A DNA stretch of 64,000 nucleotides from Streptomyces sp. NBC_01262. GTDB taxonomy: Bacteria > Actinomycetota > Actinomycetes > Streptomycetales > Streptomycetaceae. Of the stretch, positions 50,300 to 58,631 are shown one piece after another. Both the position numbers and the translations under genes were made by a program. Where the stretch lies: assembly GCF_036226365.1 (NCBI RefSeq), contig NZ_CP108462.1:1550001-1614000 (forward strand). The letters run 5' to 3'. Each line of letters begins with the position of its first letter. Positions within the stretch are counted from its first letter, which is position 1. The notes beneath the pieces are model-generated. The model had not been told where the DNA came from. It searched no databases and saw only the letters and a program-made list of their open reading frames with translations.

Positions 50300-52444
50300 A
50301 TGGTCATGGCAGACGTGCACGAGCGCGAGACCGTACGGGCCCTGCTGGACGCCGTACGCGCCTCGGGGCGCACCGCGCTCACCGCCCCCGAGGGCAAGAT
50401 CATCGCTGACCTCTACGGCATCGCCACCCCCGGCGAGGCCCTGGCGGCCGACGTGGACGAGGCGGTGGCGTACGCGGACCGCTTCGGCGGGCCGGTGGTG
50501 CTGAAGATCGTCTCCCCCGACATCCTGCACAAGACCGATGCCGGCGGCGTGATTGTCGGACTGCATACAGCATCCGATGTACGGGATGCCTTCCACCGTA
50601 TCGTCGCCAACGCCAGGGCCTACGCGCCCGACGCCCGCATCGAGGGCGTCCAGGTGCAGCAGATGCTGCCGCCCGGCCAGGAGGTCATCGTCGGCGCCGT
50701 CACCGACCCGACCTTCGGCAAGGTGGTCGCCTTCGGGCTCGGCGGCGTCCTGGTCGAGGTCCTCAAGGACGTAACGTTCCGCCTGGCCCCCGTCACCGCC
50801 GACGAGGCCGAGAGCATGCTCGACTCCATCAAGGCCGCCGAAATCCTGCGCGGCGTACGCGGCGCGCCCCCCGTCGACCGCTGGGCGCTGGCCGAGCAGA
50901 TCCGCCGGGTCTCCCAACTGGTCGCCGACTTCCCCGACATCGCCGAGGTCGACCTCAACCCGGTGATCGCCACACCCGAGGGGGCGCTCGCCGCCGACAT
51001 CCGTGTCATCCTCTCCGAGGGCGCCCCGGCACAGCGCCCGCGCTTCTCCCGCGAGGAGATCCTGTCGTCGATGACCCGCCTGATGAAGCCGCGCGCCGTC
51101 GCGGTCATCGGGGCGTCCAACGAGGAGGGGAAGATCGGCAACTCGGTGATGCGCAACCTCGTCGACGGGGGCTTCGCGGGCGACATCCACCCCGTCAACC
51201 CCAAAGCGCACGACATCCTCGGCCTCAAGGCCTACCCCTCCGTCCTGGACATCCCCGGCGAGGTCGACGTCGCCGTCTTCGCGATCCCCGCCCAGCACGT
51301 ACCGCGCGCCCTCGAAGAGGTCGGCCGCAAGAAGATCCCGGCCGCCGTCCTGATCCCCTCCGGCTTCGCCGAGACCGGCGACCAGGAGCTCCAGGACCGG
51401 GTCGTCGCCATCGCCCGCGAGCACGGCGTGCGCGTCCTGGGCCCCAACATCTACGGCTACTACTCCACCTGGCACGACCTGTGCGCCACCTTCTGCACCC
51501 CGTACGACGTCAAGGGCCCGGTCGCGCTGACCTCCCAGTCCGGCGGCATCGGCATGGCGATCCTCGGCTTCTCCCGTACGACGCAGACCGGCGTCTCGGC
51601 GATCGTCGGCCTCGGCAACAAGTCGGACGTCGACGAGGACGACCTGCTCACCTACTTCGGCGAGGACGACAACACCCAGTGCATCGCCATGCACCTGGAA
51701 GACCTCAAGGACGGCCGGGCCTTCGTCGAGGCCGCCCGCGAGGTGGTGAAGAAGAAACCGATCGTCGTCCTCAAGGCGGGCCGCACCTCGGCCGGGGCGA
51801 AGGCGGCCGGCTCCCACACCGGGGCCCTGGCGGGCGACGACAAAGTGTACGACGACATCCTGCGCCAGGCCGGTGTCATCCGGGCGCCCGGCCTGAAGGA
51901 CATGCTGGAGTACGCGCGGGCGCTGCCCGTACTCCCCACCCCGCAGGGCAACAACGTCGTGATCATCACCGGCGCGGGCGGCTCGGGCGTGCTGCTCTCC
52001 GACGCCTGCGTCGACAACGGCCTGACGCTGATGGAGATCCCGCCCGACCTCGACGCGGCCTTCATGCGCTACATCCCGCCATTCGGCGCGGCCGGCAACC
52101 CCATCGACATCACCGGCGGCGAGCCGCCCGCCACGTACGAGGCCACCATCCGGCTCGGCCTGGAAGACCCGCGCGTCCACGCGCTGATCCTGGGCTACTG
52201 GCACACCATCGTCACCCCGCCGATGGTCTTCGCCGAACTGACGGCCCGGGTCGTGGCCGAGGCGCGGGCCAAGGGCATCCACAAGCCGGTGGTGGCCTCG
52301 CTGGCCGGTGACACCGAGGTGGAGCAGGCGAGCGCGTATCTCTTCCGGCGCGGCGTCGTGGCGTATCCGTACGACACCGAGCAGCCGGTGGCGGCGCTCG
52401 GCGCGAAATACCGCTGGGCGCGGGCGGCAGGGCTGCTGCTCTGA
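50300..52444 (+). CDS. NDP-forming acyl-CoA synthetase, fused ATP-grasp and CoA-binding/ligase domains
   Basis: 714 aa. The N-terminal ATP-grasp domain (about 20-240, PVVLKIVSPDILHKTDAGGVIVG, EVDLNPVIATPEG) precedes the CoA-binding domain (about 255-380, KPRAVAVIGASNEEGKIGNSV). A ligase domain follows with SQSGGIGMAI and the phospho-His loop GSHTGALAGDD (about residue 504). The order beta-alpha is a rearranged form of acetyl-CoA synthetase (ADP-forming). In the oxalate locus it may charge oxalate or formate with CoA; acetate is the default. The start is ATG 50300 or 50306, just after the CoA-transferase stop. Confidence 0.88.
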   Translation: MVMADVHERETVRALLDAVRASGRTALTAPEGKIIADLYGIATPGEALAADVDEAVAYADRFGGPVVLKIVSPDILHKTDAGGVIVGLHTASDVRDAFHRIVANARAYAPDARIEGVQVQQMLPPGQEVIVGAVTDPTFGKVVAFGLGGVLVEVLKDVTFRLAPVTADEAESMLDSIKAAEILRGVRGAPPVDRWALAEQIRRVSQLVADFPDIAEVDLNPVIATPEGALAADIRVILSEGAPAQRPRFSREEILSSMTRLMKPRAVAVIGASNEEGKIGNSVMRNLVDGGFAGDIHPVNPKAHDILGLKAYPSVLDIPGEVDVAVFAIPAQHVPRALEEVGRKKIPAAVLIPSGFAETGDQELQDRVVAIAREHGVRVLGPNIYGYYSTWHDLCATFCTPYDVKGPVALTSQSGGIGMAILGFSRTTQTGVSAIVGLGNKSDVDEDDLLTYFGEDDNTQCIAMHLEDLKDGRAFVEAAREVVKKKPIVVLKAGRTSAGAKAAGSHTGALAGDDKVYDDILRQAGVIRAPGLKDMLEYARALPVLPTPQGNNVVIITGAGGSGVLLSDACVDNGLTLMEIPPDLDAAFMRYIPPFGAAGNPIDITGGEPPATYEATIRLGLEDPRVHALILGYWHTIVTPPMVFAELTARVVAEARAKGIHKPVVASLAGDTEVEQASAYLFRRGVVAYPYDTEQPVAALGAKYRWARAAGLLL
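50562..50570 (+). promoter_or_regulatory. Operator-like TGCATACAG motif inside the acyl-CoA synthetase gene
   Basis: Exact copy of the 9-bp core found at 47283 and 49581. It is coded as CTG CAT ACA GCA TCC GAT GTA, an A/T-rich codon run in a very G/C-rich gene. Confidence 0.5.
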
Positions 52445-52489
52445 CCGACCCGCAGTAAAACCGGCGGGAAAACGCACAGGAAACGTGAC

Positions 52490-52521
52490 GGGCCGGCCCG
52501 CTTCAGGCGGCGGGCCGGCCC
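52490..52521 (+). terminator. Hairpin terminator after the acyl-CoA synthetase gene
   Basis: A perfect 12-bp inverted repeat GGGCCGGCCCGC / GCGGGCCGGCCC with an 8-nt loop starts 45 bases after the stop codon and 74 bases before the antiporter start. It probably reduces read-through from oxc-frc into the antiporter gene. Confidence 0.75.
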
Positions 52522-52594
52522 GCCCCGAACGCACGAGAAGAGATCGCCAGGGGGCGCTGGTCAGCTCTTTCGAGGCAAGGGGAGTGAGCGAGCA

Positions 52595-53983
52595 ATGTCA
52601 ACCACGTCAACGACGACGTCGACCGCGTATCGAGAAATCCGGGACGCAGGCGGGCGCGTGTACCGGATCGGGGAGAGCGACCGCGACATCCTGGGCGGGT
52701 CACGCCTGCGGATGGTGCTGCTGCCATGGGCGGCGATGATGGGCATCAGCGTCGCGGAGTACGCCTACGGATCGGCCGAGGAGACCCTCTCCTCCGTCCA
52801 CCACTGGACGACCACCAACACCTTCTGGCTGCTCAGCGTCTGGACCGTCTTCCAGGCCGGGGTGGCCTTCCCCGCGGGCCGGCTGCGCGAGCGCGGCATC
52901 TTCAGCGCCCGCGCCGCGATGCTGACCGGCGCGGTCCTGGCCGGGCTCGGCTTCTTCACCCTCAGCCACGCGCCGAACCTCGGGGTCGCGATAGCGGGCT
53001 TCGGCGTCCTGGGCGGCACCGGCGCCGGGCTGGTCTACGCGACCTGCATCAACATCGTCGGCAAGTGGTACCCGGAGCGGCGCGGCGCGAAGACCGGCTT
53101 CGTCAACGGCGGTTTCGCCTACGGCTCCGTACCGCTGATCTTCATCTTCACGTACGCCTTCGACGAGGGGAACTTCGCCGTCGTCCTCGACCTGGTCGGG
53201 GTCTACGTGCTCGTCCTGGTCGCCGTCTCCGGGCTGTTCTTCAAGGACCCGCCGAAGAACTGGTGGCCCGCGCACATCGACCCACTGGCCCACGGCCGGG
53301 ACCGCAAGGGCAGCTCCGCACTGCTGAAGAACCCGCCCGCCGTCAAGCAGTTCGAGCCGGCGGAGGCGATCAGGACGGGGATGCTGCCGCTGATGTGGGT
53401 CTGTCTGATGATGACCGCGGGCGTCTCGATCTTCGGCATCTCCTTCCAGGTGCCCTTCGCCAAGGAGATGGGCTTCGGCCCGCTGGTCGTGGCCTCCTCG
53501 ATGGGCGTCATGGCCGTCGTCAACGGCACCGGACGGGCCGCCGTCGGCTGGCTGTCGGACCGCATCGGCCGCAAGCGGACCCTCACCGCGGTCCTGCTGA
53601 TCCTGGGGGCCGCCCAGTTCGGCGTGCTCTGGGCCGGCGACACGGGCAACGAACCGCTGTTCCTCGCCTTCGCCTTCATATCCGGCTTCGGCGGCGGCTC
53701 CTTCTACCCGCTCTTCGCCGCCCTCGTCCCGGACTACTTCGGCGAGAACAACAACGCCTCCAACTACGGCCTCGTCTACAGTTCCAAGCTCGTCGGCGGC
53801 CTCGCCGGCAGTGGCCTCGGCGCCATGGTCATCGCCGCCTGGGGCTACCACGGCGCGTACTCCCTGGCGGGCGTCATCGCGCTCGTCGCGGCTGCGCTGT
53901 CCTTGCTGCTGCGGCAGCCGGGGCGGGAGCGGCTGCGCGACATCCGCCCCAATCCGCAGCCGACCAGCCGCGAGATCATCTGA
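52595..53983 (+). CDS. Oxalate/formate antiporter family (OFA) MFS transporter
   Basis: 462 aa with 12 predicted membrane segments. MFS motif A-like GWLSDRIGRKRTL lies between helices of the second half. GSAEETLSSVHHWTTTNTFWLL, GVLGGTGAGLVYATCINIVGKWYPERRG and NGGFAYGS match the OFA group (OxlT). It is expected to import oxalate in exchange for formate. A polar N-terminal extension of about 35 residues precedes the first helix. The ribosome binding site AGGGGAG is well placed. It follows the terminator, so it probably has its own promoter. Confidence 0.9.
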   Translation: MSTTSTTTSTAYREIRDAGGRVYRIGESDRDILGGSRLRMVLLPWAAMMGISVAEYAYGSAEETLSSVHHWTTTNTFWLLSVWTVFQAGVAFPAGRLRERGIFSARAAMLTGAVLAGLGFFTLSHAPNLGVAIAGFGVLGGTGAGLVYATCINIVGKWYPERRGAKTGFVNGGFAYGSVPLIFIFTYAFDEGNFAVVLDLVGVYVLVLVAVSGLFFKDPPKNWWPAHIDPLAHGRDRKGSSALLKNPPAVKQFEPAEAIRTGMLPLMWVCLMMTAGVSIFGISFQVPFAKEMGFGPLVVASSMGVMAVVNGTGRAAVGWLSDRIGRKRTLTAVLLILGAAQFGVLWAGDTGNEPLFLAFAFISGFGGGSFYPLFAALVPDYFGENNNASNYGLVYSSKLVGGLAGSGLGAMVIAAWGYHGAYSLAGVIALVAAALSLLLRQPGRERLRDIRPNPQPTSREII

Positions 53984-54061
53984 CGGACGCGCGGCGGGCC
54001 CGGACCTACGCCCGCCGCGCTTCCCGCATCGTCCGGATCCGTGGAGGGTACGGACCGGGAC

Positions 54062-54592
54062 ATGGACGAAGCGCCGACGCCGTCGGAGATATCAGAGATC
54101 GAGGACGAGATCGCGCGGATCGACGCGCTGCTCAATCCCCTCGCCAATCGGCGAGTGGATACCTCCGATCCCGACTACGAGACGAAGCTCAGGGAGTCGC
54201 GGCCCATGGTGGAAGCAGGGGTCGAGCCGGAGGCCCAGTCCTCGCTGCGGGCCGTGATCGCTCTCTACGCCGAGGGCGACGACGCCGTACGAGCCGCCGT
54301 GCGCGCGCTGTTCAACCGCTACACGTCCTTTCGCTGGGCCGTGCACGTGCCGCACGAGCCCACGCCGGAGAGCTTCCGGTTCCGGCTGCTGCACTTCTCG
54401 GCGCTGGACCAGGGTCCCGACGCGCGCGACGAGCTGCTGGGGTTGAGAGACCTGTGCGCCGAGGCGGAGGAAGCCGGGATCGACATCGCGCCGATGCTGG
54501 CGGGGATCGCCCGGCTGTCCAGCGACGTGAACCGGTACGGGATGGGCTCGACCCGTGAGTTCCTGCTCCGGGCCGGGGGCCGGATCAGCTGA
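54062..54592 (+). CDS. Hypothetical protein, helical
   Basis: 176 aa with no signal peptide. The N-terminus (SEISEIEDEIARIDALLNP) is a short coiled coil. Later parts (VRALFNRYTSFRWAVHVPHEP, FRLLHFSALDQGPDARDELLGL) are helical, similar in style to repeat-type Streptomyces hypothetical proteins. Start ATG 54062 or GTG 54041. Its last 8 bases overlap the convergent chorismate mutase gene. Confidence 0.65.
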   Translation: MDEAPTPSEISEIEDEIARIDALLNPLANRRVDTSDPDYETKLRESRPMVEAGVEPEAQSSLRAVIALYAEGDDAVRAAVRALFNRYTSFRWAVHVPHEPTPESFRFRLLHFSALDQGPDARDELLGLRDLCAEAEEAGIDIAPMLAGIARLSSDVNRYGMGSTREFLLRAGGRIS

Positions 54593-54929
54593 GAGCGGAC
54601 CCGTTGGCGGCCCGTTCCGCGATGACCCGGTGGTGCCGGATCACCTCCTCGATGATGAAGTTGAGGAACTTCTCCGCGAACGCCGGGTCGAGATGCGCGT
54701 CCTCCGCCATCCCCCGCAGCCGCGCGATCTGCTGTGCCTCACGGTCCGGGTCGGCCGCGGGCAGGCTGTGGGCCGCCTTGAGCTCGCCGACCTGCTGGGT
54801 GGCCTTGAAGCGTTCGGCGAGCAGGTGCACGAGGGCCGCGTCGAGGTTGTCGATGCTCCCGCGCAGATACCGCAGGCGCCGCAACACCTCGTCGTCGCCG
54901 GGCCGCTCGCCGGGCTGCTGCTCACTCAT
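54585..54929 (-). CDS. Chorismate mutase, AroQ type
   Basis: 114 aa, one AroQ domain. Helix 1 reads LRYLRGSIDNLDAALVHLLAERFKATQQVGELKA, with the catalytic Arg and Lys positions. This is followed by DREAQQIARLRGMAEDAHLDPAFAEKFLNFIIEEVIRHH with the later active-site Arg/Glu/Gln region. It converts chorismate to prephenate in Phe/Tyr synthesis. It is cytoplasmic, with no signal peptide and no fused dehydratase. Confidence 0.93.
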   Translation of the reverse strand: MSEQQPGERPGDDEVLRRLRYLRGSIDNLDAALVHLLAERFKATQQVGELKAAHSLPAADPDREAQQIARLRGMAEDAHLDPAFAEKFLNFIIEEVIRHHRVIAERAANGSALS

Positions 54930-55021
54930 GCGCTTCTCGCGATCCTCGTCGGGCCGGGACGGAAGGGTGGACCGAAGCACACTACCTGCTCCGGACCTGC
55001 GCCTATCCAGGCCCTGCCTGA

Positions 55022-55660
55022 TCAGTCCGTGCGGCCCGTCGCCGCCACCGTCACTCCGAGCCCGATCATGGCCAGGCCGCCCGCGCCGCCGACCAGGGAC
55101 AGCCGCTTCGGGGAGCGGGCGAACCAGGAGCGGGCGGCGGAGGCCGCCAGGCCCACGGTCGAGTCGGAGACGAGGGCGACGGCGTTGAAGATCAGGCCCA
55201 GGAGCAGCATCTGGCCGATGACGTGGCCTGCGGGGCGGTCGACGAACTGGGGCAGCACGGCGGCGTAGAACACCATCGTCTTGGGGTTGGAGACCCCGAC
55301 CACGAAGCCCTCGCCCAGCGTGCGCAGCGCGCCGCGCGGCGCGCCCTGCCCGTCCGGTACGAAGGCCAGCGCCTTGCGCTGCCGTAGTGCCTTGACGCCG
55401 AGATACACCAGGTAGGCCGCGCCCGCGAGCTTCAGGGCCGCGAACAGCAGCACGGAGCGCTCCACGACCGGCCCGACGCCCAGAGCGACGGCGGCCACCA
55501 GCACGTATGAGCCGAGAGTGTTGCCGGCGACGGAGGTGAGGGCGACACGGCGGCCGTGGGCGAGCGCGCGGCCGATGACGAAGAGCACACTGGGACCGGG
55601 GATCACGCAGATCAGCAGGGACATCGCGGCGAAGGCCGCCAGTCGGTCGAGTGACACCAT
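55022..55660 (-). CDS. LysE/RhtB-family exporter
   Basis: 212 aa with six membrane segments. The family motif near the first helix is AAMSLLICVIPGPSVLFVIGRALAHGRR (G-P-S/G), with GVSNPKTMVFYAAVLPQFVD later. Amino-acid or homoserine-lactone-like efflux is the family function. ATG at 55660. It is divergent from the VOC gene 62 bases away. Confidence 0.92.
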   Translation of the reverse strand: MVSLDRLAAFAAMSLLICVIPGPSVLFVIGRALAHGRRVALTSVAGNTLGSYVLVAAVALGVGPVVERSVLLFAALKLAGAAYLVYLGVKALRQRKALAFVPDGQGAPRGALRTLGEGFVVGVSNPKTMVFYAAVLPQFVDRPAGHVIGQMLLLGLIFNAVALVSDSTVGLAASAARSWFARSPKRLSLVGGAGGLAMIGLGVTVAATGRTD

Positions 55661-55722
55661 GCGTGGAAGGTATAGCGGGTATGCCTTGACCGGCATCGGA
55701 TTTTTACGGAGGCGATCAGACC

Positions 55723-56241
55723 ATGGCCGAGCCCCAGGGCAAAGAGCTGGAAGCGGTGCGCGAGCGGCGGGACGCGCTGCGCACGAAGTATCTGCGGAAA
55801 CCGGGCGAGCGGCCCGCGACGACGACGGGGGGCGTGCACCACGCGGCGTTCATCTGCCGCGATGTCGAGGAGACCATCGCCTTCTACCAGGACTTCCTGG
55901 GCTTCCCCCTCGTCGAGCTGGTGGAGAACCGGGACTACGCCGGGTCCAGCCACTTCTTCTTCGACATCGGCAACCGCAATCTGCTGGGCTTCTTCGACTT
56001 CCCCGGCCACGAGCACCCCGAGCAGCACGAGACCATCGGCGGCCTCCAGCACATGGCGCTCTCGGTGACCGCCGAGCAGTTCGCGGCGGCGAAGGCGCGC
56101 TTCGACGCGGCCGGTTTCGATTACCTCGGCCCGGACCGGGGCGTCGACAACAGCCTGTACGTCCGGGACCCCAACGGCCTCAACCTGGAGCTGTACCGGG
56201 AGGATCTCGGCCAGTTCGAGGGCATCCCGCTGCTCAAGTAG
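55723..56241 (+). CDS. VOC-superfamily (glyoxalase/dioxygenase-like) protein
   Basis: 172 aa. One complete VOC domain (about 38-165): GVHHAAFICRDVEETIAFYQDFLG with a His metal ligand, IGGLQHMALSV with a second His, and PNGLNLELYRE with the C-terminal Glu ligand. An N-terminal charged helix (ELEAVRERRDALRTKYLRKP) precedes it. It is probably a metalloenzyme acting on a small metabolite; the substrate is unknown. Confidence 0.9.
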   Translation: MAEPQGKELEAVRERRDALRTKYLRKPGERPATTTGGVHHAAFICRDVEETIAFYQDFLGFPLVELVENRDYAGSSHFFFDIGNRNLLGFFDFPGHEHPEQHETIGGLQHMALSVTAEQFAAAKARFDAAGFDYLGPDRGVDNSLYVRDPNGLNLELYREDLGQFEGIPLLK

Positions 56242-56265
56242 CCCGGCCGCTGACCGCCCGGGTCA

Positions 56266-56616
56266 TCACTGCGGCGACACCCAGTCGACCCGGGCGCCCA
56301 GCCAGGCGAGGCACGCCCAGGCCAGGGCCAGCAGGACCACCACGGCCACCGTGCCCGAGGCCAGGCCTCGTGCGCCGCGCCCCAACCGGCGGCGCAGCGC
56401 ACCGCGTGTCAGCGTCCAGACCGCCAGCGTGAGTGCCGGAAGCCCGATGAGCATGCAGGGCAGGTCCGCGTACAGCAGACTCCAGTCCCGCTCGCCCTCG
56501 AACGCCCCGTACAGACCGGGCCGGGCGCCATGCAGCCACACCCCGAACGCCGTGGCGGCGGCGAGGGCCGCGATGAGCAATCCGGCGGCAGGGGTGCTCT
56601 CTTCACGCTGTTCCAT
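56266..56616 (-). CDS. Small membrane protein, unknown
   Basis: 116 aa with three hydrophobic segments (LLIAALAAATAFGVWL, LPCMLIGLPALTLAVWTL, GTVAVVVLLALAWACLAWLG). No recognised family. The ATG follows a weak purine stretch. It converges on the VOC gene, 24 bases apart. Confidence 0.7.
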   Translation of the reverse strand: MEQREESTPAAGLLIAALAAATAFGVWLHGARPGLYGAFEGERDWSLLYADLPCMLIGLPALTLAVWTLTRGALRRRLGRGARGLASGTVAVVVLLALAWACLAWLGARVDWVSPQ

Positions 56617-56672
56617 GCCCGGTACGGACACGTGGCGGGTGATCGGGGTTCCGGACCGACCCGCGGCTGGGC

Positions 56673-57356
56673 CTAGCCGGGGGTGCGCTCGCGCTGGTGG
56701 TAGGACGTGCGGGTGTGCTCGGTGTGGGTGCGCATGAGTCGCTGTGCCCGGGCCTCGTCGCGTTCGGCGATGGCGATGATCAGCTCGCGGTGCTCGTTCC
56801 AGGACTGGATGCCGCGCTGGCGGGCGATGGGCGTGTAGTACCAGCGGACGCGGCGCTCGACCTGGGCGGCGAGCTCGGAGAGGACGGCGTTGCCGGCCAG
56901 CTCCATGACGTACGCGTGGAAGGCGGCGTTGGCGGCCACGACGGCGTCGACGTCGTCGGCCTCGACGGCGCGTTCGCCGGCGGTGCAGAGCTCGTCGAGG
57001 CGGTTGAGGCCTTTGCCGGAGGTGTTGGCGGCGGCGAGGCGGGCGGCCTCGGCCTCCAGGAGGGCGCGGACGACGAGGAGTTGGTCGGCCTCGTCCTCGG
57101 TGGGTTCGTGGACGAACGCGCCCTGGGCGGGGCGCAGGTCGACCCAGCCCTCGGTGTTGAGGCGCTGGAGGGCTTCGCGGACGGGCTGGCGGGAGACGCC
57201 GAGGTGGCCGGCCAGCTCGGTCTCGACCAGGTGCTGGCCGGGCTGCAGGGCCCGCGTGATGATCAGTTCGAGGAGCGCTTCGTAGACCCGTTCCCGGAGC
57301 GGTCCGGGGCGTTCCAGCTTTGGCACGGCACCCTGCGGAAGTCCTGCGGACAGCAT
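56673..57356 (-). CDS. GntR-family regulator, FadR/FCD subfamily
   Basis: 227 aa. The winged HTH (about 20-85: RERVYEALLELIITRALQPGQHLVETELAGHLGVSRQPVREALQRL) is followed by the FCD effector domain with the metal-ligand pattern D...H (NAAFHAYVMELAGN) and EHRELIIAI, as in regulators of organic-acid catabolism. The ATG at 57356 overlaps a GGATACAGGATGC sequence similar to the locus operators, suggesting autoregulation. It is divergent from the PanE-like reductase gene. It is the best candidate to control the oxalate locus. Confidence 0.92.
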   Translation of the reverse strand: MLSAGLPQGAVPKLERPGPLRERVYEALLELIITRALQPGQHLVETELAGHLGVSRQPVREALQRLNTEGWVDLRPAQGAFVHEPTEDEADQLLVVRALLEAEAARLAAANTSGKGLNRLDELCTAGERAVEADDVDAVVAANAAFHAYVMELAGNAVLSELAAQVERRVRWYYTPIARQRGIQSWNEHRELIIAIAERDEARAQRLMRTHTEHTRTSYHQRERTPG

Positions 57357-57511
57357 CCTGTATCCCCCAGCGGTCGGCAATTGGCTTTCGTCTACAGTCT
57401 ACTGAGTACAGGACCACCGTACGCGGAGACTCGGCGTGGCGGTGCTCTGGTTCACACAACTCGGCTCGCGACTCTTGCTCCTGTCGAACGAATACTGTAG
57501 ACAATATTCTG
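57352..57511. promoter_or_regulatory. Divergent control region of the GntR and PanE-like genes
   Basis: It contains CTGTATCC at 57359, CTGTAGAC on the minus strand near 57392, and CTGTAGACAATATTCTG at 57495-57511. The last matches the oxc promoter dyad CTGTATGCAATGTACAG at 12 of 17 positions. Local A/T content is high. Confidence 0.55.
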
Positions 57512-57537
57512 TCGACTACGAGACGGGAGCCCGTCCA

Positions 57538-58542
57538 GTGAAAGTCGCAGTTGTCGGCGCCGGAGCGATCGGCGCATTCGTAGGAGCCGCCCTTCACCGC
57601 GCCGGCGCCGAGGTCCATCTCATCGCCAGGGGCGCCCACTTGGACGCGCTGCGCCGCGACGGCGTACGGGTCCTCAGCCCCCGCGGAGACTTCACCGCCC
57701 GCCCCGAAGCCACCGACGACCCGGCCCAGGTCGGCCCCGCCGACTACGTGTTCCTGGGCCTTAAGGCCACCTCGTACGCCACCAGCGGGCCCCTGGTCCA
57801 TCCGCTGCTGCACGACCGCACCGCCGTGATCGCCGCCCAGAACGGCATCCCCTGGTGGTACTTCCACGGCCTGCCGGGGCCGCACACCGGGCACCGGCTC
57901 GAAAGCGTCGACCCGGGCGGCGCGGTGTCGGCGACCCTGCCGCCGGAGCGGGCGATCGGGTGCGTGGTCTACGCGGCCACCGAGATCGAGGCGCCGGGCG
58001 TCATACGCCACCTGGAGGGCACCCGCTTCTCGATCGGCGAGCCGGACGGAACCGTGTCCCGGCGCTGCCTGGACTTCAGCGAAGCCATGCGCGCGGGCGG
58101 GCTGAAATGCCCCGTCGAGCCGGATCTGCGCGACGACATCTGGATCAAGCTGATCGGCAACATCTCCTTCAACCCGATCAGCGCGCTGGCCCGCGCCACC
58201 ATGTCCCAGATCGCCCGCCATCCCGACACCCGCCGGCTGGTCACCGCGATGATGCGCGAGACGCTCGACGTCGCGGCCCGGCTCGGCAGCCGCCCCGGCA
58301 TCTCGATCGAGCGGCGGCTCGCGGGCGCAGAGCGCGTCGGCGACCACAAGACGTCCACCCTGCAGGACCTGGAGCGCGGCAGGCCGCTCGAACTGGACGT
58401 ACTGCTCGCAGCCGTCGTCGAGCTCGCCGAGCTGACCGGGGCCGAGGTCCCTACGCTGCGCGCGATCCACGCCGTCGCGGATCTCCTCAACCGGACCACG
58501 GCCGGGGCGGCCGCAGCGGCGGTGACAGCGGCGTCCGGATGA
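57538..58542 (+). CDS. 2-dehydropantoate 2-reductase-like (ApbA/PanE) oxidoreductase
   Basis: 334 aa. The NAD(P)-binding Rossmann start is VAVVGAGAIGAFVGAALHRAG. The catalytic Lys lies in the DDIWIKLIGNISFNPISAL region, followed by KTSTLQDLERGRPLELDVL. The GTG at 57538 has GGGAG 8 bases upstream. The family includes ketopantoate reductase, but members in catabolic loci often reduce other 2-oxo acids. In this setting, next to a GntR regulator and oxalate genes, a glyoxylate- or tartronate-type substrate is possible. Confidence 0.9.
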   Translation: MKVAVVGAGAIGAFVGAALHRAGAEVHLIARGAHLDALRRDGVRVLSPRGDFTARPEATDDPAQVGPADYVFLGLKATSYATSGPLVHPLLHDRTAVIAAQNGIPWWYFHGLPGPHTGHRLESVDPGGAVSATLPPERAIGCVVYAATEIEAPGVIRHLEGTRFSIGEPDGTVSRRCLDFSEAMRAGGLKCPVEPDLRDDIWIKLIGNISFNPISALARATMSQIARHPDTRRLVTAMMRETLDVAARLGSRPGISIERRLAGAERVGDHKTSTLQDLERGRPLELDVLLAAVVELAELTGAEVPTLRAIHAVADLLNRTTAGAAAAAVTAASG

Positions 58543-58631
58543 CCTCGCCGCACGTCAGGGATACGACCCGTGGCAACCTCTTGGGTAAGAACCGTTTGCC
58601 GCCGCCTCCCTTACCGACAGGACTGATCACC

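Noticed and set aside
48911..52534. 1207-codon minus-strand frame opposite frc and the acyl-CoA synthetase
   Set aside because: Antisense shadow with low-complexity Gly/Asp/Val/Leu/His composition and no recognisable domain.
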